DNA of 42,751 nucleotides from Gammaproteobacteria bacterium (GCA_016882265.1 VGVB01000022.1:1-42751), one strand, 5' to 3'; counted from the first letter of the stretch, positions 1 to 10,443 are shown. A program made the numbers and translations. The notes: generated by a model not told the origin, from the letters alone.

Positions 1-1
1 T

Positions 2-112
2 GCCAGCACCTTCGCTGACCTCAAAACCACTGCGCGCAATCGGCTGTGCTCCATGCAACGCCGCCCGAGCCTGATCCGCGCCTTCTGGCAACAGGCTGAA
101 CTGCCATTGTGA
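2..112 (+). CDS. IS630-like transposase, C-terminal end (partial at window edge)
   Basis: An open frame enters from the left edge and stops at TGA 110-112. The 36 visible residues contain the stretch SMQRRPSLIRAFWQQAEL, which resembles the conserved tail of IS630-family DDE transposases (arginine-rich R-x-M-x-R-R-P followed by AFW-x-Q-AEL). The catalytic DDE core lies outside the window, so activity cannot be judged. The element's right end must lie within a few tens of bases, because the next gene begins at once and lacks its usual N-terminus. IS630 elements insert at TA; TA dinucleotides at 127-128 and 141-142 are candidate junctions. The family call rests on a short tail only. Confidence 0.5.
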   Translation, partial: ASTFADLKTTARNRLCSMQRRPSLIRAFWQQAELPL

Positions 113-127
113 AACTGTCAGGCATTT

Positions 128-1483
128 ATGCAAGGCTCAATAGTGGGCAAGGCCTTCGCCTACCTGGTCTGGGGCGTGCGCGACGAGGATCACGCGGTGG
201 TGGGCACCGTGTTCGATCCCCACGCGACCCGCGTCGGCAATGAAGAACTGGAGAGCTGGTTGCTGCGGCTGCTGGAGCCCAAGCTCGATTTCCGGTTTTT
301 CCCGGTGCAGGTCGACGGGCACCGCATCGTGCTGTTGGAGATTGCGCGCGCTGCTCGCCACCCGGTGCGTTTCTCGGGCCAGGAGTTCCTCCGCGTCGGT
401 ACCTACAAGAAGAAGCTCAAAGATTTCCAGGAGAAGGAACGGGCGCTGTGGCGCATCTTCGACCAGACGTCGTTCGAGGACGGCGTCACCTCCGAGCGCG
501 TGACGGGTGACGACGTGCTGACGCTGCTCGACTACCCGGCTTATTTCGACCTTCTGGAACGGCCGTTACCGGCCGGCCGCGACGGCATCCTCGCCTCGTT
601 GTCGGAAGACCGCCTCATTCGCCGCAGCGATGCCGGAGGCTGGGACATCACCAACCTCGGCGCGATCCTGTTCGCCAAGCGACTCGATGCGTTTCATGCG
701 CTGCGCCGCAAGGCCGTGCGCGTGATCCAGTACCGCGGCAACGGTCGGACCGAGACGCTCAAGGAGCAAGTTGGCGGCAAGGGCTATGCCTGCGGTTTCG
801 AGGGTCTTGTCGGGTTCATCAACGGGCTCCTGCCGGCCAACGAGATCATCGAGCAGGCCCTGCGCCGGTCCGTGCCGATGTTTCCCGAGCTGGCGGTGCG
901 CGAGCTGGTAGCAAACGCGCTTATCCACCAGGACCTATTCGTCACCGGCGCCGGTCCCATGGTGGAGATATTCGACGACCGCATCGAGATTACGAACCCG
1001 GGCCGGCCGCTCGTCGACACGCAGCGGTTCCTGGACACGCCGCCCCGGTCGCGCAACGAAGCGCTGGCCTCGCTCATGCGCCGCTTCCGCATCTGCGAAG
1101 AGCGCGGCAGCGGCATCGATAAGGTGGTGTTCCAGATCGAGATGTATCAGCTCCCCGCGCCCTTGTTCGAGACACCAGGCGAATCGACGCGCATCGTGCT
1201 CTTCGGCCACCGTGCGTTGAAGGACATGGAGAAAGCCGATCGCGTTCGAGCGTGCTACCTGCACGCTTGCTTGCGGTACGTGACCCGGCAGCCGATGACG
1301 AACACCTCGCTCCGGGAGCGGTTCGGGATCGAGGAGAGGAACGCGGCGACGGCTTCCACCCTCCTGAATGAGGCCGTGGATGCCGGGTTGATCGTGATCC
1401 AGGATCCTGCTGTGGGGTACAGGCTCCGCCGCTACCTCCCGTTCTGGGCGGCCCCGGAGCCTCAGCAGGGTGGTGTTGCTTGA
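128..1483 (+). CDS. AlbA_2 (Schlafen-type) / HATPase_c_4 domain protein, 5'-truncated
   Basis: A predicted regulator with an N-terminal AlbA_2 (divergent AAA_4/Schlafen-like) domain, visible as GKAFAYLVWGV at residues 7-17, and a GHKL-type ATPase region around residues 250-330 (ELAVRELVANALIHQD, then ERGSGIDKV). The C-terminus (about 365-440) looks like a winged helix. Family members normally carry about 40 more residues before the GKxFAYLVWG segment. Here those are missing and the reading frame runs back into the IS630-like transposase tail, so the insertion has probably removed the start. The ATG at 128 may be fortuitous. Such genes are common beside type I restriction loci, which fits the hsdR downstream. 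It may still be translated, but it is best treated as a damaged gene. Confidence 0.7.
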   Translation: MQGSIVGKAFAYLVWGVRDEDHAVVGTVFDPHATRVGNEELESWLLRLLEPKLDFRFFPVQVDGHRIVLLEIARAARHPVRFSGQEFLRVGTYKKKLKDFQEKERALWRIFDQTSFEDGVTSERVTGDDVLTLLDYPAYFDLLERPLPAGRDGILASLSEDRLIRRSDAGGWDITNLGAILFAKRLDAFHALRRKAVRVIQYRGNGRTETLKEQVGGKGYACGFEGLVGFINGLLPANEIIEQALRRSVPMFPELAVRELVANALIHQDLFVTGAGPMVEIFDDRIEITNPGRPLVDTQRFLDTPPRSRNEALASLMRRFRICEERGSGIDKVVFQIEMYQLPAPLFETPGESTRIVLFGHRALKDMEKADRVRACYLHACLRYVTRQPMTNTSLRERFGIEERNAATASTLLNEAVDAGLIVIQDPAVGYRLRRYLPFWAAPEPQQGGVA

Positions 1484-1596
1484 TCGGGTCCGTCCCGGGG
1501 GGCTTTGTCCAGCCGCCACCTGCCATCTAAGCCGTTGTGAAACAAACGGTTACGCTGGTGTCGGTTGCTTGATGGGTGTTTGATGGGATCGTCGAC

Positions 1597-4500
1597 ATGA
1601 AGACCGACACCTCCGAACGCGGCCTCGAGCGGCTGATCTGCGCGGCGCTGACCGGCGCGGCCTGCGATCCGGGGACGGTCAGGACCGGCGAGGTGCGCGA
1701 GCGTCCGGCCGTCTACGGCGCGGGCTGGATCTGCGGCGCGCCCGAGGACTACGACCGCGAGTACTGCGTCGATCTGGTCCAGCTCTCGGCCTTCCTGCGA
1801 GAGACGCAGCTGGAGGTGGCCGACGCGCTCGACCTCGGCCAGGACGGACCGACACGGCGCAAGTTCCTAGCACGGCTCCAGGGCGAGATCACCAAGCGCG
1901 GCACCATCGACGTGCTGCGCCACGGGCTCAAGCACGGGCCGCACCAGCTCGACCTCTTCTACGGCACGCCCTCGCCGGGCAACGCCAGGGCCGCCGAGCG
2001 CTACGCCCAGAACCGCTTCAGCGTCACGCGCCAGCTCCGCTACAGCCGCGACGAGACGCAGCGTGCGCTCGACCTGGGACTGTTCATCAACGGCCTTCCC
2101 GTCGCCACGTTCGAGCTGAAGAACAGCCTGACCAAGCAGACGGTCGCCGATGCCGTCGAGCAGTACCAGCGCGACCGCGACCCGCGCGAGAAGCTCTTCG
2201 AGTTCGGCCGCTGCGTGGTGCACTTCGCCGTGGACGACCACGAGGTGCGCTTCTGCACGCACCTGAAGGGCAAGGGCTCGTGGTTCCTGCCCTTCAACCA
2301 GGGCTGGAACGACGGCGCGGGCAACCCGCCCAACCCGAACGGCCTCAAGACCGACTACCTCTGGAAGCGCGTCCTCACCCGCGGCGGCCTGACCGACATC
2401 CTCGAGAACTACGCGCAGGTCGTCGAGACCAAGGACGAGAAGACCGGCAGGAAGAAGGCGGTGCAGATCTGGCCGCGCTTCCACCAGCTCGACGTGGTGC
2501 GCCGGCTGCTCGCCGATGCGCAGACGACCGGCGCGGGCAAGCGTTACCTGATCCAGCACTCGGCGGGCAGCGGCAAATCGAACTCGATCGCGTGGCTCGG
2601 GCACCAGCTCATCGGCCTGAAGAAGGACGAGGCGACGGTCTTCGACTCGATCATCGTCGTCACCGACCGCAAGATCCTCGACCAGCAGATCCGCGACACG
2701 ATCAAGCAGTTCGCACAGGTGGGTGCCACGGTCGGGCACGCCGAGCACTCGGGCGACCTGCGCAAGTTCATCGCCGAGGGGAAGAAGATCATCATCTCCA
2801 CGGTGCAGAAGTTCCCATTCATCCTCGACGAGATCGGGAGCGAGCACCGCGGGCGGCGCTTCGCGATCGTGATCGACGAGGCGCACTCGAGCCAGGGCGG
2901 GCGGACCTCGTCCGCGCTGTCGATGGCGCTCTCCAAGGACGGGGCCGAAGAGGACGACGAGACGCTCGAGGACACGATCAACCGCCTCATGGAGGCGAAG
3001 AAGCTGCTCCCCAACGCCAGCTACTTCGCCTTCACCGCCACGCCCAAGAACAAGACGCTCGAAATCTTCGGCGCGCCCGACCCGCAGGCCGACGGCACGG
3101 TGAAGCACCGGCCGTTCCACCGCTACACGATGAAGCAGGCGATCCAGGAGGGCTTCATCCTGGATGTGCTCAAGCACTGCACGCCGGTCGAGAGCTACTA
3201 CAAGCTGGTCAAGAAGGTCGAGGGCGACCCGGAGTTCGACACCAAGCGGGCGAAGAAGAAGCTGCGTCGCTACGTCGAGAGCCACGACCACGCGATCCGG
3301 CTCAAGGCCGAGATCATGGTGGACCACTTCCACGAGCAGGTGCTGGCGCTCAACAAGATCGGCGGCGAAGCGCGGGCGATGGTGGTGACGAGCGGCATCG
3401 AGCGCGCGATCCAGTACTACCACGCCATCCGCGACTACCTGGCGGAACGCAAGAGCCGCTACCAGGCCATCGTGGCGTTCTCGGGGGAGCACGAGTACGG
3501 CGGCGCTAAAGTCACCGAGGCCTCGCTCAACGGCTTCCCGTCGAGCAAGATCGCCGACAAGATCCAGGAGGACCCGTACCGGTTTCTGGTGTGCGCCGAC
3601 AAGTTCCAGACCGGCTACGACGAGCCCCTGCTGCACACGATGTACGTGGACAAGATCCTCTCCGGGATCAAGGCGGTGCAGACGCTCTCGCGGCTCAACC
3701 GCGCGCACCCGAAGAAGCACGACGTCTTCGTGCTCGACTTCATGAACGACGCGGACACGATCCAGGAGGCCTTCGCCGACTACTACCGCACGACGATCCT
3801 GGCCGAGGAGACCGACCCGAACAAGCTGCACGACCTCAAGGCAGCGCTCGACGGCTACCAGGTCTACGGCCCGGCGCAGGTGGACGACCTCGTGGCACTC
3901 TACCTGGGCGGGGCGGACCGCGACCGGCTCGATCCCATCCTCGACGCTTGCGTCGCCGACTACCGTGAGCGGCTCGACGAGGACGGCCAGGTGGACCTCA
4001 AGGGCAAGGCCAAGGCCTTCCTGCGGGCCTACGGGTTCCTCTCTTCGATCCTGCCTTACACCAACGCCGACTGGGAGAAGCTCTCGATCTTCCTGACCTT
4101 CCTCGTGCCCAAGCTGCCGGCGCCCGTCGAGGAGGATCTCGCCAAGGGGATCCTCGAGGCGATCGACATGGACAGCTACCGCGTCGAGAAGCAGGCGGCC
4201 GTTAAGATCCAGCTTCCCGACGCAGACGCGGAGATCGAGCCGGTGCCGACCACGGGGGGCGGCCACAAACCCGAACCCGAGCTCGACAGGCTCTCAAACA
4301 TCCTGAAGACGTTCAACGACCAGTTCGGCAACATTCCCTGGTCCGACGCCGACCGCGTGCACAAGCTGATCACCGAGGACATCCCGCAGCGCGTCGCGGC
4401 CGACAAGGCCTACCAGAACGCGCGCCAGCACTCGGACAAGCAGAACGCGCGTATCGAACATGACAAAGCGCTCGCGCGTGTCATGACCGCCGTACTGCAG

Positions 4501-4605
4501 GACGACACGGAGCTGTTCAAGCAGTTCATGGACAATGAGTCGTTCAGGCGGTGGCTGACGGATACGGTGTTCGGACTGACGTACTCCCATGATCATGCGA
4601 CATAG
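1597..4605 (+). CDS. hsdR: Type I restriction enzyme, R (endonuclease/translocase) subunit HsdR
   Basis: This is the restriction and DNA-translocation subunit of a type I R-M complex, which works with HsdM and HsdS. The N-terminal nuclease domain shows the PD-(D/E)xK pattern, with D159 in DLGLFINGLP and E173-x-K175 in FELKN. The SF2 motor has Walker A GSGKS at about 324-328, DEAH at 427-430 and FTATP at about 479-483. A helical C-terminal domain completes about 1002 residues, a usual length. I chose ATG 1597 because MKTDTSERGLE matches typical HsdR starts; an in-frame GTG lies at 1576. HsdM and HsdS are not in the window. The only neighbour is the damaged AlbA_2 gene 93-113 bp upstream, so the system may be split or partly lost. 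Confidence 0.93.
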   Translation: MKTDTSERGLERLICAALTGAACDPGTVRTGEVRERPAVYGAGWICGAPEDYDREYCVDLVQLSAFLRETQLEVADALDLGQDGPTRRKFLARLQGEITKRGTIDVLRHGLKHGPHQLDLFYGTPSPGNARAAERYAQNRFSVTRQLRYSRDETQRALDLGLFINGLPVATFELKNSLTKQTVADAVEQYQRDRDPREKLFEFGRCVVHFAVDDHEVRFCTHLKGKGSWFLPFNQGWNDGAGNPPNPNGLKTDYLWKRVLTRGGLTDILENYAQVVETKDEKTGRKKAVQIWPRFHQLDVVRRLLADAQTTGAGKRYLIQHSAGSGKSNSIAWLGHQLIGLKKDEATVFDSIIVVTDRKILDQQIRDTIKQFAQVGATVGHAEHSGDLRKFIAEGKKIIISTVQKFPFILDEIGSEHRGRRFAIVIDEAHSSQGGRTSSALSMALSKDGAEEDDETLEDTINRLMEAKKLLPNASYFAFTATPKNKTLEIFGAPDPQADGTVKHRPFHRYTMKQAIQEGFILDVLKHCTPVESYYKLVKKVEGDPEFDTKRAKKKLRRYVESHDHAIRLKAEIMVDHFHEQVLALNKIGGEARAMVVTSGIERAIQYYHAIRDYLAERKSRYQAIVAFSGEHEYGGAKVTEASLNGFPSSKIADKIQEDPYRFLVCADKFQTGYDEPLLHTMYVDKILSGIKAVQTLSRLNRAHPKKHDVFVLDFMNDADTIQEAFADYYRTTILAEETDPNKLHDLKAALDGYQVYGPAQVDDLVALYLGGADRDRLDPILDACVADYRERLDEDGQVDLKGKAKAFLRAYGFLSSILPYTNADWEKLSIFLTFLVPKLPAPVEEDLAKGILEAIDMDSYRVEKQAAVKIQLPDADAEIEPVPTTGGGHKPEPELDRLSNILKTFNDQFGNIPWSDADRVHKLITEDIPQRVAADKAYQNARQHSDKQNARIEHDKALARVMTAVLQDDTELFKQFMDNESFRRWLTDTVFGLTYSHDHAT

Positions 4606-4671
4606 CCGTACTCCCTGATCGACGGCGATGTGCGACATGTGAACGACGCACTGCCCCCCTCCCGGCGCGCC

Positions 4672-6102
4672 CTACCCCGCCGCCTGCACCTTCAGAATCT
4701 TCATCGAGTTCGTGCCGCCGGCGACGCCGGACAGTTCGCCGGTGGTGACGATGATGAGGTCGCCGGCCGCGGCGATGCCGCGGTTCAGCACGCAGGCGAA
4801 GACGTCGGCGTACAGGTTCGGGCTGGTGTGGGTGACGTCGAAGTCGACCGGGTAGACGCCGCGATAGAGCGTCACCCGGCGCTGCGTCGCGTCATGGCGG
4901 GTGAAGGCGTAGATCGGGATGTCGGAGCGGATGCGCGACATCCACAGCGCGGTCGAGCCGGACTCGGTCAGCGCGACGATCGCCTTCACGTCGAGGTGAT
5001 TGGCCGTGTACATCACCGCCGCGGCGATCGCCTCGTCGGTATGCTCGAAGTGCCCGTCGCTGCGCTGCCGCTCCGGATGGCTCTTCTGCCACTTCTCGGC
5101 GCCCACGATCACCTGCGCCATGGCCCGCACGACACGGCCGGGGTGGCGGCCGATCGCGGTCTCGGCCGACAGCATCACGGCGTCGGTGTTGTCCATCACC
5201 GCGTTGGCGACGTCGGAGACCTCGGCCCGCGTCGGCACCGGCGCGTGGATCATGGACTCCATCATCTGCGTGGCGGTGATCACGAGCCGATGGTGGCTGC
5301 GCGCGATCTCGATGATGCGCTTCTGCAGGCCGGTCAGCTCGGCGTAGCCGACTTCGACGCCGAGATCGCCGCGCGCGACCATCACCGCGTCGCTGGCGTC
5401 GATGATGTCCTCGAGGTACGTGACCGCTTCGCTGCGCTCGATCTTGGAGACGATCTGGCCGCGGCCGCCGGCCGCGCGCAGCAGTTCGCGCGTCTCGCGC
5501 ACGTCGTCGCCGGTGCGCACGAACGAGACCGCGAGATAGTCCACGTCGAGTTGCGCGGCCAGGCGGATAGCCTCGCGGTCCTTGTCGGTCAGCGCCGGGG
5601 CCGACAGGCCGCCGCCCTGGCGGTTGAGCCCCTTCTGGTCGCCGAGCGTGCCGCCGGCCAGCACCCGGGTCACGACGCGCGGGCCGTCCACCGCGGTCAC
5701 CTCGAGCGAGATCAGGCCATCGTCGAGCAGCAGCGTGTCGCCCGGCGCGACGTCCTGCGGCAGCTCGCGGTAGGACACGCCGACGATCCGGTCGGTGCCG
5801 GCCGACGGGTCGTAGCCGGTATCGAGCACGAAAGTCGCGCCTTCGCTCAGCTCGGCGCTGCCGGCGGCGAAGCGTTCGATGCGGATCTTCGGCCCGCGCA
5901 GGTCGCCGAGCACGCCGATGATGCGGCCGGCGCGCTCGGCCGCCGCGCGCGCACGCGCCACGCGGCCGGCGTGATCCTCGAAGCCGGCATGCGAGAAGTT
6001 GACGCGCACCAGATCGACGCCGGCGGCGATCAGGTCGGCCATGGCCCGCTCCGGGTCGGTGGCCGGCCCGAGCGTGGCGACGATTTTGGTGCGTCTCGGC
6101 AT
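4672..6102 (-). CDS. pyk: Pyruvate kinase
   Basis: Converts phosphoenolpyruvate and ADP to pyruvate and ATP, the last step of glycolysis. The product has 476 residues. It begins MPRRTKIVATLGPA, the conserved N-terminus, so I placed the start at 6102 rather than at the upstream in-frame ATG at 6141. Visible motifs are RVNFSHA (substrate binding), the catalytic lysine K220 in SKIERSEAV, metal-binding MVARGDLGVE at about 241-250, and the signature TATQMMES at about 276-283. It is the last gene of tkt-gap-pgk-pyk, 16 bp after pgk, with no clear Shine-Dalgarno sequence, so translation may be coupled to pgk. It converges on hsdR, with 66 bp between the stops and no strong terminator visible. Confidence 0.95.
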   Translation of the reverse strand: MPRRTKIVATLGPATDPERAMADLIAAGVDLVRVNFSHAGFEDHAGRVARARAAAERAGRIIGVLGDLRGPKIRIERFAAGSAELSEGATFVLDTGYDPSAGTDRIVGVSYRELPQDVAPGDTLLLDDGLISLEVTAVDGPRVVTRVLAGGTLGDQKGLNRQGGGLSAPALTDKDREAIRLAAQLDVDYLAVSFVRTGDDVRETRELLRAAGGRGQIVSKIERSEAVTYLEDIIDASDAVMVARGDLGVEVGYAELTGLQKRIIEIARSHHRLVITATQMMESMIHAPVPTRAEVSDVANAVMDNTDAVMLSAETAIGRHPGRVVRAMAQVIVGAEKWQKSHPERQRSDGHFEHTDEAIAAAVMYTANHLDVKAIVALTESGSTALWMSRIRSDIPIYAFTRHDATQRRVTLYRGVYPVDFDVTHTSPNLYADVFACVLNRGIAAAGDLIIVTTGELSGVAGGTNSMKILKVQAAG

Positions 6103-6118
6103 GACGGCGGCGCGGCGC

Positions 6119-7282
6119 TCAGCCGCGCGCACGCTCCGCAAGGACCGCCACCGCCGGCAGCGTCTTGCCCTCGACGAACTCGAGGAACGCGCCGCCGCCG
6201 GTGGAAATGTAGGAGACGTCGGCGCCGATGCCGTAGCGGTCGATCGCGGCCAGCGTGTCGCCGCCGCCGGCGATCGAGAACGCGTCGGAGCGGGCGATCG
6301 CCGCGGCCAGCGTCCGCGTGCCGGCGCCGAACTGCTCGTACTCGAACACGCCGAGCGGGCCGTTCCACAGCACGGTGCGCGCGGCGCCGACGATGGCCGC
6401 GATCCGCGCTGCCGACTGCGGCCCGAGGTCGAGGATCATCTCATCGGCGCCGACCGCGGCGGCCGGCTTGACGGTCGCGGTCGCGGTGGCCGCAAGCTCG
6501 GTGGCGACGACCACGTCGGTCGGGATCGGAATCTCGATGCCGCGGCCGCGGGCCAGCTCGAGCAGCCGGCGGGCGATGTCCAGCATCTCCGGCTCGTACA
6601 GCGAGCGGCCGACCGGCTGGCCGGTGGCGGCGAGGAAGGTGTTGGCGATGCCGCCGCCAACGACGAGCTGGTCGACCTTGCCGAGCAGCGCCTCGAGCAC
6701 GGTCAGCTTGGTCGAGACCTTGGCGCCGCCGACGATCGCGACCATCGGCCGGGCCGGGTGGTCGAGCGCGCGGCCGAGCGCGGTCAGCTCGGCCTCGAGC
6801 AGCGGCCCGGCGCAGGCAACCGGCGCGAACTTCGCCACGCCGTGGGTGCTGGCCTCGGCGCGGTGCGCCGTGCCGAACGCATCCATCACGAACACGTCGC
6901 AGAGCGCGGCCATGCGCCGCGCCAGCGCCTCGTCGTCCTTCTTCTCGCCCTTGTGGAAGCGCACGTTCTCGAGCACTACGACCTCGCCGGGCTCGGCACT
7001 GACGCCGTCCAGCCCGTCGCTTGCAAAACGCACCGGCTGGCCGAGCAGTCCGGCGAGATGGGCCGCCACCGGCGCCAGGCTCTGCGCCGGGTCAGGCTGG
7101 CCTTCCTTCGGCCGGCCGAGGTGCGACATCACCAGCAGCCGCGCGCCCTTGCTGACCGCCAGCCGGATGGTCGGCAGCGCGGCGCGGATGCGCGCATCGC
7201 TCACCACGACACCGTTCTCGACCGGCACGTTCAGATCCTCGCGGATCAGTACGCGCCGGCCAGAGAGCTCGAGGTCCGCCAT
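6119..7282 (-). CDS. pgk: Phosphoglycerate kinase
   Basis: Transfers the acyl phosphate of 1,3-bisphosphoglycerate to ADP. The protein is 387 residues from ATG 7282 ([16 protein letters not shown]), the same length class as other bacterial Pgk. The substrate motif DLNVP follows the start, and [15 protein letters not shown] and the nucleotide-binding GGGDT near the C-terminus are all present. An in-frame GTG at 7309, one base past the gap stop, would add MSAGVNVLR. Some enterobacterial Pgk proteins also carry a short extension before MxDL, so that start is possible. Neither start has a strong Shine-Dalgarno. It sits between gap and pyk in the glycolytic operon. Confidence 0.95.
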   Translation of the reverse strand: MADLELSGRRVLIREDLNVPVENGVVVSDARIRAALPTIRLAVSKGARLLVMSHLGRPKEGQPDPAQSLAPVAAHLAGLLGQPVRFASDGLDGVSAEPGEVVVLENVRFHKGEKKDDEALARRMAALCDVFVMDAFGTAHRAEASTHGVAKFAPVACAGPLLEAELTALGRALDHPARPMVAIVGGAKVSTKLTVLEALLGKVDQLVVGGGIANTFLAATGQPVGRSLYEPEMLDIARRLLELARGRGIEIPIPTDVVVATELAATATATVKPAAAVGADEMILDLGPQSAARIAAIVGAARTVLWNGPLGVFEYEQFGAGTRTLAAAIARSDAFSIAGGGDTLAAIDRYGIGADVSYISTGGGAFLEFVEGKTLPAVAVLAERARG

Positions 7283-7310
7283 CCGCAGCACGTTCACGCC
7301 TGCGCTCACC

Positions 7311-8330
7311 TCAGGCCGGGGCCCGCGCCCAGGCCAGCGTCGTGTCGAGCATGCGGTTGGAGAAACCCCACTCGTTGTCGTACCAGGCGCAGACCTTGAC
7401 CAGCGTGCCGCCGATCACCTTGGTCAGCGAGGCATCGACGGTCGACGAGGCCGGGTCGTGATTGAAGTCGATCGAGACCAGCGGCTCCTCATTGTAGGCG
7501 AGGATGCCCTTGAGCGCGCCGGCCGCGGCAGCGCGCAGCAGGCCATTGACCTCGGCGACCGTGGTGGCGCGCTTCGCGGTGAAGGTCAGGTCGACCAGCG
7601 AGACGTTGATGGTCGGCACCCGCACCGCGAAGCCGTCGAGCCGGCCCTTCAGCTCGGGCAGCACCAGACCGACCGCCGCCGCAGCGCCGGTCTTGGTCGG
7701 GATCATCGACATCGTCGCCGAGCGCGCCCGGCGCAGGTCGCTGTGATAGACGTCGGTCAGCACCTGGTCATTGGTGTAGGCGTGTACCGTGGTCATGATC
7801 CCGGACTCGAGCCCGAGCGCCTCGTGCAGCGGCTTCACCAGCGGCGCCAGACAGTTGGTCGTGCACGAGGCGTTCGAGATCACCGTCATACCCTGGCGCA
7901 GCACGCCGTGGTTGACGCCATAGACGACGGTCGCATCCACGCCCTCGGCCGGCGCCGAGACGATGACCTTCTTCGCGCCACCAGCCAGGTGCTTGCCGGC
8001 CTTGTCCTTGTTGGCGAACAGGCCGGTGCACTCGAGCACGAACTCGACGCCGAGCTCGCCCCACGGCAGCTTCGCCGGGTCGCGTTCGGCCAGCACGCGG
8101 ATGCGGTCGCCGTTGACGACCATCGCGTCGCCCTCGACGACGACGCTGCCGGGAAACTTGCCATGCGCGGTGTCGTAGCGCGTCAGGTGCGCGTTGGTCA
8201 CCGCGTTGCCGAGATCGTTGAGCGCGACGATGCGGATCTCGCCGCCGCGGCTGGCCTCATACAGCGCGCGCAGGATGTTGCGGCCGATGCGGCCGTAGCC
8301 ATTGATACCCACCTTGATCGTCATGGTCAT
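7311..8330 (-). CDS. gap: Type I glyceraldehyde-3-phosphate dehydrogenase
   Basis: Oxidises glyceraldehyde 3-phosphate with phosphate and NAD+ to 1,3-bisphosphoglycerate. The 339-residue protein has the Rossmann start [13 protein letters not shown], an Asp (D39 in LNDLG) where NAD-specific enzymes have an acidic residue, and the catalytic cysteine C156 in [16 protein letters not shown] and WYDNEWG(F/Y)SNRM are also intact. Start 8330 was chosen because its ATG overlaps the tkt stop as ATGA and is preceded by GGAG; a second ATG at 8324 is in frame. The [20 protein letters not shown] segment resembles GAPDHs that sit in tkt-gap-pgk operons. Erythrose-4-phosphate dehydrogenase is the main alternative. 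Confidence 0.93.
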   Translation of the reverse strand: MTMTIKVGINGYGRIGRNILRALYEASRGGEIRIVALNDLGNAVTNAHLTRYDTAHGKFPGSVVVEGDAMVVNGDRIRVLAERDPAKLPWGELGVEFVLECTGLFANKDKAGKHLAGGAKKVIVSAPAEGVDATVVYGVNHGVLRQGMTVISNASCTTNCLAPLVKPLHEALGLESGIMTTVHAYTNDQVLTDVYHSDLRRARSATMSMIPTKTGAAAAVGLVLPELKGRLDGFAVRVPTINVSLVDLTFTAKRATTVAEVNGLLRAAAAGALKGILAYNEEPLVSIDFNHDPASSTVDASLTKVIGGTLVKVCAWYDNEWGFSNRMLDTTLAWARAPA

Positions 8331-10336
8331 GCTTCTCCGCTTGCCAACATCGATTCCACTTCCTGCACGAGCGCCTCCGGCGTGAAGCCGAAGTGCCGCG
8401 CCAGCGCCGCGGCCGGCGCCGAGGCGCCGAAGCCGGTCATGCCGATGACCCGGCCGGCGCTGCCGGCGTAGCGCCACCAGCCGTCGCCGCTGCCCGCCTC
8501 GATCGCGACCCGCGCGCGCACGGCGCGCGGCAGCACCGCCTCGCGCCAGTCATCGTCCTGCGCCTCGAACACGCTGGTGCAGGGCATCGACACGACGCGC
8601 ACCCGCCGCCCGCGCCCGGTCAGCTCCCGCGCCGCGGCCATCGCCAGCGCCACCTCCGACCCGGTGGCGATCAGTATGCACTGCGGCGGGCCGTCGCTGT
8701 CGGCGAGCACATAGCCGCCGCGGCGGATCGCCGCCAGCGCGGCCGGGTCGCGCGGCTGCTGCGGCAGCGCCTGTCGCGACAGGATCAGCGCCGTCGGGCT
8801 GTGGCGCCGCGCCAGCGCCGCGCCCCAGGCCACCCAGGTCTCCGCGCTGTCGCAGGGCCGCCAGACCTCGAGCCGCGGGATCAGCCGCAGCGAAGCGAGC
8901 TGCTCGACCGGCTGGTGGGTCGGGCCGTCCTCGCCGAGGCCGATCGAGTCGTGGGTCAGCACGAACACCGTGCCGGTCTCCATCAGCGCCGCCATGCGCA
9001 GCGCGTTGCGCGCATAGTCGGAGAACACCAGGAAGGTGCCGCCGTACGGGATGTAGCCGCCGTGCAGCGCGATGCCGTTCATGATCGCGCTCATGCCGAA
9101 CTCGCGCACGCCGTAGTGCAGGTACCGGCCGCCCGGATCCGCGGCGGAAAACGCGCGGCTGCCGCGGATCCGCGTATTGTTCGAGCCGGTCAGATCGGCC
9201 GAGCCGCCGAGCAGCTCCGGCACGATCGCGCCGAGTGCGTCGAGCACGAGCTGCGAGCTCTGCCGCGTCGCGGTGCTGCCGCCGGCCTGCTGCGCCGCCG
9301 CCGCGCCGGCCTCGATGCGCCCGGCGAGTTCGCGCGGCAAATCACCGGCCAGGCGGCGGGTGAACTCGGCGGCCAGTTCGGGGTACGCGGCGCGCCAGGC
9401 ATTCGTGCGCCGCAGCCAGCGCCGCCAGGTGCGGCGCCCGGCGGCGCGCGCGTCCCAGGCCGCGCGGATCTCCGCCGGAATCTCGAACGGCGGATGCGGC
9501 CAGCCGAGCGCCTGCCGCGCGGCCGCGACTTCGGCGGGACCGAGTGCAGCGCCGTGGCATTCCTCGCTGCCCTGCTTGTGCGGCGCACCGTAACCGATGA
9601 TGGTCCGGCAGCAGATCAGGGACGGCCGCTGCCGCTCGCGGCGCGCGCGACGGATCGCGCGGCGGATCGCCTCGGGGTCGTGGCCGTCGACGTCGCGGAT
9701 CACCTGCCAGCCGTAGGCCGCGAAGCGCGCCGGTGTGTCGTCGGTGAACCAGCCGCGCACGTGGCCGTCGATCGAAATGCCGTTGTCGTCGTAGAACGCG
9801 ATCAGCTTGCCGAGCTGCCAGGTGCCGGCGAGCGAACAGGCCTCGTGCGAGATGCCCTCCATCAGGCAGCCGTCGCCGAGGAACACCCAGGTGTAGTGAT
9901 CGATGATCTCGTGCCCGGGCCGGTTGAATTCCGCGGCCAGCAGTTTCTCGGCCAGCGCCATGCCGACCGCATTGGCGAGGCCCTGGCCGAGCGGACCGGT
10001 GGTCGTCTCGATGCCGCGGCGCAGGTCGTGCTCCGGATGACCCGGCGTCGGCGCGCCGAGCTGGCGGAAATTGCGCAGGTCGTCGAGGCTGAGCGGATAT
10101 CCGGTCAGGTGCAGTACCGAATACAGCAGCATCGAACCGTGACCGTTCGACAGCACGAAGCGGTCGCGGTCGACCCACTCCGGGTGGCCGGGATCGTGCT
10201 TCAGGAAGTCGCGCCACAGAACCTCGGCGATGTCGGCCATCCCCATCGGCATGCCCGGATGGCCGGAATTGGCCTGTTGCACGGCGTCCATGCTGAGCGC
10301 ACGGATGGCGTTGGCGAGTTCGCGGCGGCTGGGCAT
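8327..10336 (-). CDS. tkt: Transketolase
   Basis: A thiamine-diphosphate enzyme that moves two-carbon units in the pentose phosphate and Calvin pathways. The 669 residues match the family. The N-terminus reads [14 protein letters not shown], and the ThDP motif starts at [13 protein letters not shown] and ends at YDDN. The pyrimidine-domain [16 protein letters not shown] segment and a C-terminal domain follow. The start at 10336 has a good GGAGG Shine-Dalgarno about 6 bases upstream. It is the first gene of tkt-gap-pgk-pyk and diverges from metK. No fba or Calvin-cycle gene accompanies the operon here, so the context suggests central glycolysis and pentose phosphate exchange rather than a dedicated CO2-fixation cluster. 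Confidence 0.95.
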   Translation of the reverse strand: MPSRRELANAIRALSMDAVQQANSGHPGMPMGMADIAEVLWRDFLKHDPGHPEWVDRDRFVLSNGHGSMLLYSVLHLTGYPLSLDDLRNFRQLGAPTPGHPEHDLRRGIETTTGPLGQGLANAVGMALAEKLLAAEFNRPGHEIIDHYTWVFLGDGCLMEGISHEACSLAGTWQLGKLIAFYDDNGISIDGHVRGWFTDDTPARFAAYGWQVIRDVDGHDPEAIRRAIRRARRERQRPSLICCRTIIGYGAPHKQGSEECHGAALGPAEVAAARQALGWPHPPFEIPAEIRAAWDARAAGRRTWRRWLRRTNAWRAAYPELAAEFTRRLAGDLPRELAGRIEAGAAAAQQAGGSTATRQSSQLVLDALGAIVPELLGGSADLTGSNNTRIRGSRAFSAADPGGRYLHYGVREFGMSAIMNGIALHGGYIPYGGTFLVFSDYARNALRMAALMETGTVFVLTHDSIGLGEDGPTHQPVEQLASLRLIPRLEVWRPCDSAETWVAWGAALARRHSPTALILSRQALPQQPRDPAALAAIRRGGYVLADSDGPPQCILIATGSEVALAMAAARELTGRGRRVRVVSMPCTSVFEAQDDDWREAVLPRAVRARVAIEAGSGDGWWRYAGSAGRVIGMTGFGASAPAAALARHFGFTPEALVQEVESMLASGEA

Positions 10337-10407
10337 CGTGATCCTCCGGCGGGGCCGGCATTGTCTCCGATGGCGGCCGCGCCCGGCAATCGGCGCTTCG
10401 CGCTGTA

Positions 10408-10437
10408 GTGACCCGGTAGCCGCGGTCCTTCTATACT
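10408..10437 (+). promoter_or_regulatory. Candidate sigma-70 promoter for metK
   Basis: A TATACT -10 hexamer at 10432-10437 (5 of 6 matches) lies 18 bp after GTGACC at 10408-10413 (weak -35, sharing TGAC). Transcription would begin within a few bases of the metK ATG at 10444, so the mRNA could be leaderless or nearly so. No Shine-Dalgarno precedes the ATG. This is a visual prediction only. Confidence 0.4.
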
Positions 10438-10443
10438 GTCTGC

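Noticed and set aside
1867..4266. Open frame of about 800 codons antisense to hsdR
   Set aside because: It mirrors hsdR codon structure in high-GC DNA, is rich in Arg, Val and Leu with no domain, and lies wholly inside a clear hsdR gene.
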